61,349 nt of DNA from Pseudomonas sp. GM78 (GTDB lineage: Bacteria; Pseudomonadota; Gammaproteobacteria; Pseudomonadales; Pseudomonadaceae): NCBI RefSeq assembly GCF_000282475.1, contig NZ_AKJF01000127.1:1-61349 (forward strand), written 5' to 3'. The notes below the pieces were generated by a model that worked only from the letters and a program-made list of their open reading frames with translations, did no database searches and was not told where the DNA came from. How positions within the stretch are numbered: position 1 is the first letter of the stretch; every line of letters begins with the position of its first letter. This document shows, piece after piece, positions 13,091 through 22,663 of this stretch. Made by a program: the position numbers and the translations under genes.

Positions 13091-13318
13091 GGAGGCTCTA
13101 TGTTGCCCGATAATTCTGAATTCTCCGGCTGACAGGTATTCGCTCCGATTTATATTAGAGTAAATTGCGCAGCTTAGGCGATAAGGGTCGTCCGTTTAGA
13201 CCGAATTGGTATTAAGGCCTGTCAGATTTGACAGTTGTTAAACTTATTAACTTACCTAAAATTTAACCGTTGTCGTGAGGTTTTTGATTTTGTAAGTGGA
13301 TTTCAATGAGGTGATGGA

Positions 13319-13705
13319 ATGTCGAACGAATCTAAGGTTGCAAAAATTCCTGTTATTAGGGACGCTGATTATTTTGCCAAGGCTGTTAAAATCGGTGATA
13401 TTTATCATGTGCCGGGGTACATCCATCGTGTGACCGGAAAAAATTATAGACAACTAGCGGATCATTCTGTCGTCGTCACAATCGAGCATAAATATCAATC
13501 GATGGTGAACGATGATGACGAGCAGGTATTTGAAGAGGAGTTATTCAATATTAGTGAAGCGGACGTTTATTTTACAATGACGGCGGGAGATCGTCTTTAT
13601 ATGTTGGCGGATGGAGGGTTTTCGTGGAGGTTTACACATAGCGAGTTTAAGAAGCTTTCTGATGGTAGTTATGAACTTACACATTGGGGAGTCCGTGGGG
13701 GATAA
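13319..13705 (+). CDS. Orphan AT-rich hypothetical protein
   Basis: I do not recognise this 128-residue protein. It is soluble and acidic in the middle (NDDDEQVFEEELF near residues 64-76) and has no signal peptide or membrane segment. The start is supported by GAGGTGATGGA just upstream. Its base composition is far more AT-rich than all neighbours, the sign of recent acquisition. It is alone, with no partner gene beside it; small AT-rich orphans of this kind are often immunity proteins or cargo, but nothing here proves that. Codon structure and a clean ribosome site make it a likely real gene. Confidence 0.65.
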   Translation: MSNESKVAKIPVIRDADYFAKAVKIGDIYHVPGYIHRVTGKNYRQLADHSVVVTIEHKYQSMVNDDDEQVFEEELFNISEADVYFTMTAGDRLYMLADGGFSWRFTHSEFKKLSDGSYELTHWGVRGG

Positions 13706-13791
13706 CGAGTAAGTTTTTGTGGTTGTCCTGCTGTTCGATTATTAATTGACGGAAATTTGTCGTTGGCTTGGATGATATCCCCGCTTGGTGT

Positions 13792-14068
13792 ACGGTTGCA
13801 CAAGGTATTTGTCCCTATTCTCCAATGTACTACGGGACAGAGTTGAACGGGGGCTTTAACATCGAGGTCATTGCTTCGTGTGCTATATCGACGATGCGAA
13901 TGTGTATGTTCGCAGTCGCAGAGCAGGGTAGTGGGTGATGGCTTTGATGATGCGTTGTATAAAAAGTTGCCCGGAAAGTGGCGGCCAACTCGTATAGCTT
14001 GTGGCGTAACAACCGACTTGAGCGGAATCGAATGTTGGATGTATCGTGGTTCGACAGACTGGGGAGTG
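13792..14068 (+). pseudogene. Decayed group II intron reverse transcriptase fragments
   Basis: Two separate pieces resemble bacterial group II intron maturase-reverse transcriptase. The first (about 13792-13931) reads TVAQG, a frameshift, LFSNVL, then a stop codon, HRGHCFVCYIDDANVYVRS and RRAG before another stop. Intact relatives read TPQGGPLSPLLSN and HRFVRYADDCNVYVRSRRAG. The catalytic YADD box has become YIDD. The second (about 13972-14068) reads RKVAANSYSLWRNN and, later, WFDRLG, matching the C-terminal end of the family. The middle is deleted. The remnant lies directly upstream of a domain V-like fold, as expected for an intron 3' end. Confidence 0.8.
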
Positions 14069-14097
14069 GTGTGACTCTCATAACCGTAATATCTCGT

Positions 14098-14129
14098 ACC
14101 GCCCGGTGCGGACCCGCATGTCGGTTGGT
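14098..14129 (+). ncRNA. Group II intron domain V-like remnant
   Basis: ACCGCCCG pairs with CGGTTGGT (one mismatch and one wobble), followed by a bulge and an inner TGCG-GACC-CGCA hairpin. That is the form and roughly the size (34 nt) of group II intron domain V, and CGC is present in the catalytic-triad region. It sits about 30 bp after the reverse transcriptase C-terminal remnant, as in intact introns. Since the protein is broken, the intron is presumably inactive. Confidence 0.65.
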
Positions 14130-14197
14130 GGGCAGGGGGGGCGGGAGCGGTCTATCAAGGCCGCGGCGCCCCATTAAGATTGTGCTTGGGCCACCGC

Positions 14198-14300
14198 CTT
14201 CGTCGTATTGCCGCCCGGAGCAGGGCCACTCCCCAATTAATCGCAGGCGTTCACAAATTGTATGTTTACAGGTGATACATTGGGAGCGAGCCTGCTCGCG
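14198..14300 (+). repeat. Right copy of the islet repeat plus a single REP half
   Basis: Positions 14198-14284 align with 13007-13090. Immediately after, GGGAGCGAGCCTGCTCGCG at about 14282-14300 is one arm of a REP palindrome of the GCGAGCAGGCTCGC class, without its inverted partner nearby. The REP half may mark where one end of a doublet was lost. Confidence 0.7.
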
Positions 14301-14367
14301 GAAAGGCCATCCCATACTCCCATTTTTATTTGGCCGAACGAACATCGCCTGCTGTGAATGGTTCGGA

Positions 14368-14745
14368 TCAGACTAAAACAGCTAAATCGGTGTACTTGGC
14401 AACCAACGGGTCGGCGGTGAGAAGCTTCATGGGTTCAGTCATGGCGGTTGCAACAATGAGGCGGTCGAACGGGTCGCGATGGTGGTGCTCGAGGTCTTTC
14501 ACGGCAATGGCATGCTCGGAAGTGACCGGCAATTCGATGAACCCGCTTTCGAGGCAGTACTGCCGGATTTCTTCCAGATCGACATTCAGCTTACCCAGTC
14601 CGACTTTGATCGCCATCTCCCAGAATGACGCTGCGCTGACATAAATGTCGGCAGCGTTCTCAATGAGCTTTCTGGCTTTGCCCGAGAGTCTCGGATCATC
14701 ACTGAGTGTCCAGAGCAAAATGTGCGTGTCGAGCAGAAGCCTCAT
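14368..14745 (-). CDS. vapC: PIN-domain toxin, VapC type
   Basis: A 125-residue PIN-domain ribonuclease, the toxin half of a toxin-antitoxin pair. Acidic catalytic residues are in place: Asp6 (LLDTHILLW), Glu43 (FWEMAIK), Asp91 and Asp94 (HRDPFDRLIVATA) and Asp112 (LTADP). Such toxins cleave RNA, often tRNA or rRNA. The ATG overlaps the antitoxin stop as ATGA, so translation is coupled and the antitoxin is made first. Length is normal and the frame is intact. Confidence 0.9.
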   Translation of the reverse strand: MRLLLDTHILLWTLSDDPRLSGKARKLIENAADIYVSAASFWEMAIKVGLGKLNVDLEEIRQYCLESGFIELPVTSEHAIAVKDLEHHHRDPFDRLIVATAMTEPMKLLTADPLVAKYTDLAVLV

Positions 14746-14984
14746 TCGCCAGTGCCTTCAAATACATCGAGCATGTCGTCTGGCAGGGGCGCGTCAAAGT
14801 CTTCCGGTAGCACCAGTTTGCCTTTCATTGTTCCGATTCGCTGTCCGCTGGGTTTTCCAATCGGAACCAGGCGCGCAAGGGCTCGACCATGTTTGGCAAT
14901 CGTGATGATCTGTCCGGCTGCTGCATCATCGACGAGTTTGGACAGATTGTTTTTGGCTTCGGCCAACGGAACGACGATCATCAT
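14742..14984 (-). CDS. Phd/YefM-type antitoxin partner of VapC
   Basis: An 80-residue antitoxin starting MMIVVPLAEAKNNLSKL, with the usual Phd/YefM N-terminus that binds DNA and a C-terminal tail (LPDDMLDVFEGTGE) that would cover the toxin. The start at 14984 is favoured by GGGAGAG upstream. The same frame stays open further upstream, but that part resembles a different antitoxin fragment (15039-15173) and is not thought to belong. It precedes and overlaps the toxin gene. Autoregulation of the pair is likely from the family. Confidence 0.85.
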   Translation of the reverse strand: MMIVVPLAEAKNNLSKLVDDAAAGQIITIAKHGRALARLVPIGKPSGQRIGTMKGKLVLPEDFDAPLPDDMLDVFEGTGE

Positions 14985-15038
14985 TTCTCTCCCATATTCT
15001 GGACAAATATAGCCAGAATTTTCGCGCACGGCAAAGAA

Positions 15039-15173
15039 GCTGGGTCTCTTGGTGATAGCCGGGGAATATTTGGAACGCTTCACTCTATGGCTTAGCAGCG
15101 TGACATGACCTTGGCGCTCGGCAGCCAGGGAATCCAAGCCTTCTATCAGTTCGGAAAAGACGTCACGTTTCAT
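15039..15173 (-). pseudogene. Truncated remnant resembling an XRE-family antitoxin
   Basis: The frame starting MKRDVFSELIEGLDSLAAER and continuing HVTLLSHRVKRSKY resembles the first 40 or so residues of helix-turn-helix antitoxins from RelE/HigB-type modules (typical form MKRDIFSELMEG...KVTLRTH). The helix-turn-helix core that should follow is absent and the frame runs on into the Phd-type antitoxin. No toxin partner is visible. The identification rests on memory of the family. Confidence 0.45.
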
Positions 15174-15325
15174 TGTCGGTTCTCGCATTGGTTTCTCGAT
15201 CTGGAAGCTCTTCAAGATAGGGCCAAATGTTCAGTTCTGGATGTAGGACGAGGCGACTATTACCGCGTGAGCTTTCTGGGATTACTGGAGGAGGAGTGCG
15301 CGCCGGTAACAAATCCCACAAACGC

Positions 15326-15352
15326 AAAAACGGCACCCGAAGGTGCCGTTTC
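15326..15352 (-). terminator. Intrinsic terminator of the nuo operon
   Basis: On the minus strand the hairpin CGGCACC-TTCG-GGTGCCG is followed by TTTTTGCG. It lies about 30 bp after the nuoN stop. Confidence 0.88.
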
Positions 15353-15380
15353 TGTTTACTACGGAGTAACGCTTAAGCGA

Positions 15381-16844
15381 TCAACCCGCCAGACCCGATT
15401 GCTGTACCAGGTTCAACAGCGGCTGTGGATACAGGCCGAGGAAGAACGCCAGTACTGCGATGGCCAGCAGCATCACGCCGCCTGCGCGTTGTTCCCAATG
15501 CAGCTGGGCATCGTGGCGACGCAGGTTTGGTTCGATCAGGTACAGGGTGACCATGACGCGCAGGTAGTAGAACACGCCGATGGCGCTGCCCAGTACCAGG
15601 GAGCCGACCAGCCACCATTGTTGCGACTGTACACCGGTGGCGATGATGTAGAACTTGCCGATGAAGCCCGCGGTCAGCGGGATACCGGCCAGGGACAGCA
15701 TCATCACGGTCAGTACGGCAGTCAGGTACGGACGGCGCCAGAACAGGCCGCGGTATTCGTACAGGGCATCGGCGTCACGGCCGTTGTACGGCGAGGACAT
15801 CAGGGTGATCACGCCGAAGGCGCCGAGGCTGGTGATCACGTAGGTGACCAGGTACACGCCGATGGCTTCCACGGCCAGGCCCTTGCTTGCCACCAGGGCG
15901 ATCAGCAGGTAGCCGAAGTGGGCGATGGACGAGTAACCCAGCAGACGCTTGAGGTTGCTCTGGGTCAGCGCCAGCAGGTTACCGAACAGGATCGACGCGA
16001 TGGCGATGATGGTCAGCACGTCGCTCAGCACGCCGCTGCTCGCCGCTGGCGAGATCTGGAACAGACGCACCATCACCGCGAACACGGCGACTTTGGAAGC
16101 GGTCGCCAGGAACGCTGCCACCGGTGCCGGAGCACCTTCGTAGACGTCCGGGGTCCAGAGGTGGAAGGGTACCAGCGACAGCTTGAACGCCAGGCCGATC
16201 AACATCATGCCCAGGCCCAGTTGCGCCAGGGAGCTTGGCAGGCCGGTGGCCGCCAGGGCCTGGCCGATGCCGACGAAGCTCAGGGAGCCGGAGTCGGCAT
16301 ACAGCAGCGCCATGCCGAACAACAGGAACGCGGAACCTGCCGCCGACAGCACCATGTACTTGATGCCGGCTTCCAGCGAACGCTTGTTGAAGAAGGCATA
16401 GGCCACCAGGCCGTAGACCGGTACCGAGAGCAGCTCCAGGCCGATGAACAAGCCGGCCAGGTGCTGCGCGCTGACCAGTACCAGGCCGCCGGCGGCGGCC
16501 ATCAGGATCAGCAGGTACAGTTCTTCGCGGTTGCCCGGGTAACCCGAACCGCCATCGCCGAGGTAGGCGTGGGCGAGGGTCACACAGGCCAGGGTGGCGA
16601 CCAGGATCAGCGCCATGTACAGGCAGGCGAAGGTGTCGATCTGCAGCAGTGGAGTCACCGCCAGTGGCGCGACTTTCAGGGCCGGCAGGATCGACAGCAA
16701 CGCCAGGTTCAGACCCGCCACCGACAGCAGGAAGGTCTGGGAGTGGTTACGCCGCCAGGCGATCGCCAGCATTACCACGATGATCGTGGCACTGGTGATC
16801 AACAGCGGCCCCAGCGCAATAAAGTGTTGAAGTGTAAATTCCAT
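15381..16844 (-). CDS. nuoN: NADH-quinone oxidoreductase subunit N
   Basis: Antiporter-like proton-pumping membrane subunit of complex I, 487 residues with about 14 membrane helices. The conserved glutamate helix reads [15 protein letters not shown]. The start MEFTLQHF at 16844 gives the family length; the open frame upstream of it runs into nuoM and is not used. Last gene of the nuo operon, 7 bp after nuoM and before an intrinsic terminator. Confidence 0.96.
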   Translation of the reverse strand: MEFTLQHFIALGPLLITSATIIVVMLAIAWRRNHSQTFLLSVAGLNLALLSILPALKVAPLAVTPLLQIDTFACLYMALILVATLACVTLAHAYLGDGGSGYPGNREELYLLILMAAAGGLVLVSAQHLAGLFIGLELLSVPVYGLVAYAFFNKRSLEAGIKYMVLSAAGSAFLLFGMALLYADSGSLSFVGIGQALAATGLPSSLAQLGLGMMLIGLAFKLSLVPFHLWTPDVYEGAPAPVAAFLATASKVAVFAVMVRLFQISPAASSGVLSDVLTIIAIASILFGNLLALTQSNLKRLLGYSSIAHFGYLLIALVASKGLAVEAIGVYLVTYVITSLGAFGVITLMSSPYNGRDADALYEYRGLFWRRPYLTAVLTVMMLSLAGIPLTAGFIGKFYIIATGVQSQQWWLVGSLVLGSAIGVFYYLRVMVTLYLIEPNLRRHDAQLHWEQRAGGVMLLAIAVLAFFLGLYPQPLLNLVQQSGLAG

Positions 16845-16851
16845 AGCGCTC

Positions 16852-18384
16852 TTACCGGGCCGAAGCGAGTTGAGTGAAGGCGGTGCCGAGCCATTGCTGC
16901 ACGCCATGCATCGTAGCGGCAGAGGTATCGAGGAACGGTTGCGGGTAGACGCCGATGTAGATCAGCAGCGCTGCCAGGCCGACCACCATGATCATTTCGC
17001 GACCGTCCATGCCATGCAGGACCGCGTCCGACTTGGCCGGGCCGAAGTACGCACGGTGGATCATGATCAGCGAGTAGACCGAACCGAACACCAGGCCGGA
17101 CGTGGCGATGATGGTGACCCATGGAGCGATCGGGAAGGTGCCGATCAGGATCAGGAACTCACCGACGAAGTTACCGGTACCCGGCAGGCCCAGGGATGCG
17201 GCTGCGAAGAACAGGCTGAGGGCCGGCAGGTAGGCGATCTTCGACCACAGGCCACCCATTTCACGCATGTCGCGGGTGTGGGTACGTTCGTACAGCTGGC
17301 CACTCAGGATAAAGAGTGCCGCGGCCGACAGACCGTGCGCCAGCATCTGCATCACTGCGCCCTGCAGCGCCAGTTGGCTGCCGGAGTAGATGCCGATGAG
17401 GACGAAGCCCATGTGGGAAACGGACGAGAAGGCGATCAGACGCTTGATGTCGGTTTGCGCGAACGCCAGGAACGCACCGTAGAAGATCCCGATCAGACCC
17501 AGGGTCATGGCGAACGGCGCGAACTCGGCCGAGGCATTCGGGAACAGCGGCAGGGCGAAACGCAGCAGGCCGTACGCAGCAGTTTTGAGCAAGATACCGG
17601 CCAGGTCCACGGAACCTGCGGTCGGTGCCTGGGCGTGAGCGTCAGGCAACCAGGAGTGGAACGGTACCACGGGCAGCTTCACCGCGAAGGCGATGAAGAA
17701 GCCGAGCATCAGGATGTACTCGGTGGTCGTCGACATCTTGGTCTTCAACAGGTCGGCGTAGTTGAAGGTAATCACGCCGGTGTCGTTGAAGTTGACCAGT
17801 ACCAGGCCCAGGATCGCCACCAGCATGATCAGGCCGGAAGCCTGAGTGAAGATGAAGAACTTGGTCGCCGCGTAGATCCGGGTTTTCTTGCCGTCCGAAG
17901 AACTGTGACCCCAGAGCGCGATGAGGAAGTACATCGGCACCAGCATCATTTCCCAGAAGAAGAAGAACATGAACAGGTCGAGGGCCAGGAACACGCCGAC
18001 GACACCGCCCAGGATCCACATCAGGTTCAGGTGGAAGAAGCCAACGTGACGCTGGATCTCTTTCCACGAGCAGAGGACCGAGAGCACACCCAGCAGGCCG
18101 GTCAGCATGATCATCAACAGCGACAGGCCGTCGAGGGCCAGGTGCACGCTGATGCCGAAACGCTGGATCCAGATGTGCTTGAACTCAAGCACCCAGGCCG
18201 GGTCGGCGCCAGGCGCCGGGGCAAACGAATAGTCGCCGTGGGCCCACAGCCAGAGGCCGAGGGCGAGCAACAGGGACATGGTGATCAGCGCAATCCAGCG
18301 GGGGAGGGTGGCGCCGAAGCGCTCACCCAGCCAGCACAGCAGGCCGCCGATGAAGGGGATCAGGATTAGCCAAGGCAGAATCAT
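16852..18384 (-). CDS. nuoM: NADH-quinone oxidoreductase subunit M
   Basis: Antiporter-like membrane subunit, 510 residues. The key glutamate lies in [12 protein letters not shown], and [27 protein letters not shown] is the conserved lysine helix region of the family. It starts [12 protein letters not shown] 39-bp gap separates it from nuoL, the longest in the distal half of the operon, but no promoter or terminator is obvious in it. Confidence 0.97.
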   Translation of the reverse strand: MILPWLILIPFIGGLLCWLGERFGATLPRWIALITMSLLLALGLWLWAHGDYSFAPAPGADPAWVLEFKHIWIQRFGISVHLALDGLSLLMIMLTGLLGVLSVLCSWKEIQRHVGFFHLNLMWILGGVVGVFLALDLFMFFFFWEMMLVPMYFLIALWGHSSSDGKKTRIYAATKFFIFTQASGLIMLVAILGLVLVNFNDTGVITFNYADLLKTKMSTTTEYILMLGFFIAFAVKLPVVPFHSWLPDAHAQAPTAGSVDLAGILLKTAAYGLLRFALPLFPNASAEFAPFAMTLGLIGIFYGAFLAFAQTDIKRLIAFSSVSHMGFVLIGIYSGSQLALQGAVMQMLAHGLSAAALFILSGQLYERTHTRDMREMGGLWSKIAYLPALSLFFAAASLGLPGTGNFVGEFLILIGTFPIAPWVTIIATSGLVFGSVYSLIMIHRAYFGPAKSDAVLHGMDGREMIMVVGLAALLIYIGVYPQPFLDTSAATMHGVQQWLGTAFTQLASAR

Positions 18385-18423
18385 GACGGGCTCAATTCCT
18401 TTCGCAAGTTCGCAAGGTTCATA

Positions 18424-20277
18424 TCAGACCGCTACCAGCACGACGGCGCCGATTACCAGCACGGCACCAGCAGCCATCGAGGCGGCATACCAACGCAGTT
18501 GACCGGTCTCGGTACGGCTCAGGGCGGTGTGACCGCCTTTGGCCATGCGCGGGATCAGACCGATGGTCTGGTCGAGCGGGTCTTTGCGCAGGATGTGGCT
18601 GATCGCCAGGTAAGGCTTGACGAACAGTTTGTCGTAGATCCAGTCGAAGCCCCAGGCAGCGAACCACCAGGCCGACAGGAAGCGGCCGATGCCGCTGTTG
18701 GCGATGGCGGTGACGAAGCGACGCTTGCCGAGGAACAGTAGCGCGGACAGCAGGATACCGGCCAGGGCGATGGCGCCCGAAGCGATTTCCAGACTGTGCT
18801 TGGCTTCGCCGCCGGCGTGGCCGACGCTTTGTGGCAGCACGCCGTGCAGCGGTGGAACGATCATTGCGCCGACGAAGGTCGACAGCACGATCAGCACCGA
18901 CAGTGGCAGCCAGTGGGCGATGCCGTGACCGGCGTGGGCTTCGGTCTTCGCTTCACCGTGGAACGCGATGAAGATCAGGCGGAAGGTGTACAGCGACGTC
19001 ATGAACGCACCGACCAGACCTGCATACAGCAGACCTTCATGGCCGCTGGCAAACGCTTCCCAGAGGATTTCGTCCTTGGAGTAGAAGCCTGCGGTCACCA
19101 GTGGCAGGGCCGCCAGGGCCGCGCCGCCGACGATGAAACTGGCGTAGGCCAGAGGCAGTTTCTTCCACAGGCCGCCCATCTTGAAGATGTCCTGCTCGTG
19201 GTGGCAGGCAACGATCACCGCACCGGAAGCAAGGAACAACAGGGCCTTGAAGAAGGCGTGGGTCATCAGGTGGAAGATCGCGCCGTCCCAGGCGCCAACG
19301 CCCAGGGCCAGGAACATGTAGCCGATCTGGCTCATGGTCGAGTAGGCGAGGATACGCTTGATGTCGGTCTGAACCAGGGCGGCAAAACCTGCCAGGACCA
19401 GGGTCACGCCACCAACGATGCCTACAAGGTGCAGGATTTCCGGCGCCAGGGTGAACAGGCCGTGGGTACGGGCGATCAGGTAGACACCCGCGGTCACCAT
19501 GGTTGCGGCGTGGATCAGTGCCGAAACCGGGGTAGGACCGGCCATCGCATCCGCCAGCCAGGTTTGCAGTGGCAGTTGCGCGGATTTACCGACAGCGCCG
19601 CCCAGCAGCATCAGGGTGGCCATGACCATCCAGAAGTCGCCGGCCTGGAATTTCTGCGGTGCCAGCACCAGCAGTTCCTGGACGTTCAGCGTACCCAGTT
19701 GGGCGAACAGGATGAACAGGCCGATGGCCATGAACACGTCGCCGATACGGGTCACGATGAAGGCCTTGAGCGCGGCGTTACCGTTGTTGCGGTTGGTGTA
19801 GTAGAAACCGATCAACAGGTACGAGCACAGGCCCACGCCTTCCCAACCGAAGTACAGGAACAACAGGTTATCGCCCAGCACCAGGAACAGCATGCTGGCG
19901 ATGAACAGGTTTGTGTAGGCGAAGAAGCGCGAGTAACCGGCTTCACCGCGCATGTACCAGGACGCGAACAGGTGGATCAGGAAACCCACGCCGACCACCA
20001 CACCGAGCATGGTCAGGGACAGACCATCCAGGTACAGGGCGAAGTTCGGCGTGAAGCCTTCCACCGCCATCCACTGCCACAGCACCTGGGTGTAGTGGCC
20101 GCCTTCAGGTGGCGCGACGTTGAATTGCCAGATCACGTAAGCCGTGACGATGGCAGACAAGCCGACGGAACCGACGCCGATCAGCGCCGAGAGGTTTTCC
20201 GAGAGGCGTCCACGGGAGAACGACAGCAGCAGGAAACCAATGAGAGGGAATACGAAAGTCAGATAGAGAAAATTCAT
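18424..20277 (-). CDS. nuoL: NADH-quinone oxidoreductase subunit L
   Basis: Largest antiporter-like membrane subunit, 617 residues. The conserved glutamate segment is [18 protein letters not shown], and the conserved proton-channel helix includes [22 protein letters not shown]. The C-terminal lateral helix region (about residues 530-590) ties the membrane subunits together in known structures. The ATG overlaps the nuoK stop by four bases, so the two are translationally coupled. Confidence 0.97.
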   Translation of the reverse strand: MNFLYLTFVFPLIGFLLLSFSRGRLSENLSALIGVGSVGLSAIVTAYVIWQFNVAPPEGGHYTQVLWQWMAVEGFTPNFALYLDGLSLTMLGVVVGVGFLIHLFASWYMRGEAGYSRFFAYTNLFIASMLFLVLGDNLLFLYFGWEGVGLCSYLLIGFYYTNRNNGNAALKAFIVTRIGDVFMAIGLFILFAQLGTLNVQELLVLAPQKFQAGDFWMVMATLMLLGGAVGKSAQLPLQTWLADAMAGPTPVSALIHAATMVTAGVYLIARTHGLFTLAPEILHLVGIVGGVTLVLAGFAALVQTDIKRILAYSTMSQIGYMFLALGVGAWDGAIFHLMTHAFFKALLFLASGAVIVACHHEQDIFKMGGLWKKLPLAYASFIVGGAALAALPLVTAGFYSKDEILWEAFASGHEGLLYAGLVGAFMTSLYTFRLIFIAFHGEAKTEAHAGHGIAHWLPLSVLIVLSTFVGAMIVPPLHGVLPQSVGHAGGEAKHSLEIASGAIALAGILLSALLFLGKRRFVTAIANSGIGRFLSAWWFAAWGFDWIYDKLFVKPYLAISHILRKDPLDQTIGLIPRMAKGGHTALSRTETGQLRWYAASMAAGAVLVIGAVVLVAV

Positions 20278-20582
20278 CCGCGCATCTCACTGGCAGCGTC
20301 GATATCGAGCGTGTGGAAGCGGCGATACAGTTGCAGCAGGATCGCCAGGCCAATACTGGCCTCGGCAGCTGCCAGGCTGATCACCAGGATGAACATGATC
20401 TGTCCATCCGGCTGCGCCCAGCGGCTACCGGCAACGATGAACGCCAACGCGGAGGCATTCATCATGACCTCCAGGCTCATCAGCACGAAAAGAATGTTGC
20501 GGCGGACCATCAGGCCGACCAGACCGAGGCAGAACAGGATGCCGGCGACCGCCAGACCATGCTCCATGGGGATAGCAGGCAT
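20274..20582 (-). CDS. nuoK: NADH-quinone oxidoreductase subunit K
   Basis: Small three-helix membrane subunit, 102 residues, with the conserved glutamates of the proton path ([13 protein letters not shown] and [13 protein letters not shown]). I chose the ATG at 20582 (MPAIPMEHG) because the AAGGAG upstream is about 8 bp away. An ATG two codons earlier (20588) overlaps the nuoJ stop but is too close to that ribosome site. Confidence 0.95.
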   Translation of the reverse strand: MPAIPMEHGLAVAGILFCLGLVGLMVRRNILFVLMSLEVMMNASALAFIVAGSRWAQPDGQIMFILVISLAAAEASIGLAILLQLYRRFHTLDIDAASEMRG

Positions 20583-20584
20583 CG

Positions 20585-21088
20585 TCATTGCTCCTTGGCT
20601 TCGTTGCGGCCCAAGTGGAACGCCGTGACGGCTGCGGCGAGCAGCAGCATCGAGGCGAGTTCGACCACCAGCAGGTACGGGCCGAACAGGCTGATGCCCA
20701 CGGCCTTGGCGTCTACGGTGGTGTGGCCGACGGCTTCACCGGTCTGGTGGGAGAACAGCACATAAAGCAGTTCCACCAGCAGCAGTGCCGCCAGGGCGAC
20801 CGGGCCGCCCCAGATACCGGGCTTGAGCCAGACGCGCTCCTGCTGAACCGAGGCAGGCCCCAGGTTCAGCATCATCACCACGAACACGAACAGCACCATG
20901 ATGGCGCCAGCGTAGGCGATCACTTCCAGAACACCGGCGAACGGCGCGCCAAGGGCGAAAAACGTCATCGCCACGGCGATCAGCGAAATGATCAGGTAGA
21001 GCAGGGCGTGCACAGGGTTGGTGTTGGTGATCACGCGAAGCGTGGACACCACAGCGATACCCGATGCGAAATAGAAAGCGAATTCCAT
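20585..21088 (-). CDS. nuoJ: NADH-quinone oxidoreductase subunit J
   Basis: Membrane subunit of 167 residues with five hydrophobic helices. The conserved helix near residues 50-70 reads [20 protein letters not shown] and contains the pi-bulge region important for coupling quinone reduction to pumping in known complex I structures. It starts 9 bp after nuoI and nearly abuts nuoK. Confidence 0.96.
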   Translation of the reverse strand: MEFAFYFASGIAVVSTLRVITNTNPVHALLYLIISLIAVAMTFFALGAPFAGVLEVIAYAGAIMVLFVFVVMMLNLGPASVQQERVWLKPGIWGGPVALAALLLVELLYVLFSHQTGEAVGHTTVDAKAVGISLFGPYLLVVELASMLLLAAAVTAFHLGRNEAKEQ

Positions 21089-21097
21089 CTTTCTTCC

Positions 21098-21643
21098 TTA
21101 AGGCAGCAAGCTCTTCACGTTGATCGGTTCGGCTTCATTCTGCGCGGAGCCTTTTGGCTTACCGGCAATCGCCATACCTGCAACACGATAGAAGTTGTAA
21201 TCAGGGTTTTTGCCGGGGCCGGAGATCAGCAGATCTTCTTTCTCGTAAACCAGGTCCTGACGTTTGAACTCGGCCATTTCGAAATCCGGCGTGAGCTGGA
21301 TCGCGGTGGTCGGGCAGGCTTCCTCGCAGAGGCCGCAGAAGATGCAGCGCGAGAAGTTGATGCGGAAGAAGTCCGGGTACCAGCGACCGTCTTCGGTTTC
21401 AGCTTTCTGCAGCGAGATGCAACCGACCGGGCACGCCACGGCGCACAGGTTGCAGGCTACGCAGCGCTCTTCGCCGTCGGGGTCGCGGGTCAGGACGATA
21501 CGGCCACGGTAGCGCGGCGGCAGGTAGACCGGTTCTTCCGGGTACTGCAGCGTGTCGCGCTTGCGGAAGGCGTGGCCGAAAATCATCACCAGGCTGCGAA
21601 GCTGGGTGTAGAAGCCATGCACGATGTCAAATATGTACTTCAT
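21098..21643 (-). CDS. nuoI: NADH-quinone oxidoreductase subunit I
   Basis: Peripheral-arm subunit of 181 residues that carries two 4Fe-4S clusters (N6a, N6b). Both ferredoxin motifs are complete: [12 protein letters not shown] and [12 protein letters not shown]. It passes electrons from NuoG toward cluster N2 in NuoB. Located 12 bp after nuoH. Confidence 0.97.
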   Translation of the reverse strand: MKYIFDIVHGFYTQLRSLVMIFGHAFRKRDTLQYPEEPVYLPPRYRGRIVLTRDPDGEERCVACNLCAVACPVGCISLQKAETEDGRWYPDFFRINFSRCIFCGLCEEACPTTAIQLTPDFEMAEFKRQDLVYEKEDLLISGPGKNPDYNFYRVAGMAIAGKPKGSAQNEAEPINVKSLLP

Positions 21644-21655
21644 GATTCTCTATCC

Positions 21656-22663
21656 TCACTGAGCCGCGACGGCGGGCGTGTTGAGCAACACGATCGCAGC
21701 GGTCACCAGCATGTTGACGAGGGTCAGCGGCAGGCAGAACTTCCAGCTGAAATCCATCACCTGGTCATACCGTGGGCGCGGAATCGAGGCGCGCAACAGG
21801 ATGAACATCATGATGAAGAAACCGGTTTTCAGTGCGAACCAGATGAACGGGATCTGCGGCAGGATGTTGAACGGACCGTGCCAGCCACCGAAGAACAAGG
21901 TCACCAGCAGTGCCGAAATCAACACGATGCCGATGTACTCGCCGACGAAGAACATGCCCCATTTCATGCCGGCGTATTCAATGTGGTAACCGTCGGCCAG
22001 TTCCTGTTCCGCTTCCGGCTGGTCGAACGGGTGACGGTGAGTCACGGCCACGCCAGCGATGAAGAAGGTCAGGAAACCGAAGATCTGCGGAATGATGAAC
22101 CACATGTTCTGCGCCTGGTATTCAACGATGTCGCGCATGTTGAACGAGCCCACCTGGATCACGATGCCCATCAGCGACAGGCCCATGAACACTTCGTACG
22201 ACACGGTCTGTGCCGAAGCCCGCAAGCTGCCCAGCAGGGCGAACTTGTTGTTGCTCGACCAGCCGGCGAACAGCACCGCGTAGACCGACAGGCCGGCCAT
22301 GGCGAAGAAGAACAGGATGCCGATGTTGATGTCCGCCACGCCCCAGGTCGGGGTGATCGGGATGATCGCGAAGGCAATCAGCAGGGCGCTCATGGCGACT
22401 ACCGGTGCCAGGGTGAAGATCATCTTGTCGGCGAATGGAGGCGTCCAGTCTTCCTTGAAGAACATCTTGATCATGTCGGCAGCGATCTGGAACGCGCCGA
22501 ACGGACCCACGCGGTTCGGACCGTAACGGTCCTGCCAGAGGGCGAGCAGACGACGCTCGACCCAGCTGAGCAGGGCGCCGCAGACCACCACGGCGAGCAG
22601 GATCACCACGGCCTTGAGGACCGCGATGATGATGTCGATCACTTCAGGAGTGAACAAGGTCAT
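21656..22663 (-). CDS. nuoH: NADH-quinone oxidoreductase subunit H
   Basis: Membrane subunit of 335 residues that forms the quinone-entry chamber with NuoB and NuoD. The conserved loop [19 protein letters not shown] is present near residues 37-55, as are the acidic residues of the E-channel ([16 protein letters not shown]). Its ATG overlaps the nuoG stop by four bases. Confidence 0.97.
   Translation of the reverse strand: MTLFTPEVIDIIIAVLKAVVILLAVVVCGALLSWVERRLLALWQDRYGPNRVGPFGAFQIAADMIKMFFKEDWTPPFADKMIFTLAPVVAMSALLIAFAIIPITPTWGVADINIGILFFFAMAGLSVYAVLFAGWSSNNKFALLGSLRASAQTVSYEVFMGLSLMGIVIQVGSFNMRDIVEYQAQNMWFIIPQIFGFLTFFIAGVAVTHRHPFDQPEAEQELADGYHIEYAGMKWGMFFVGEYIGIVLISALLVTLFFGGWHGPFNILPQIPFIWFALKTGFFIMMFILLRASIPRPRYDQVMDFSWKFCLPLTLVNMLVTAAIVLLNTPAVAAQ

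Noticed and set aside
13830-14345. Minus-strand open frame of 171 codons across the intron relic
   Set aside because: It overlaps plus-strand reverse transcriptase fragments and the domain V fold; no domain or ribosome site.
16870-18369. Long open frames antisense to the nuo genes (also 18796-20628, 20588-22873)
   Set aside because: Composition is rich in Gln, His, Arg and Asp, typical of the complement of membrane-protein genes; conserved nuo subunits occupy the other strand.
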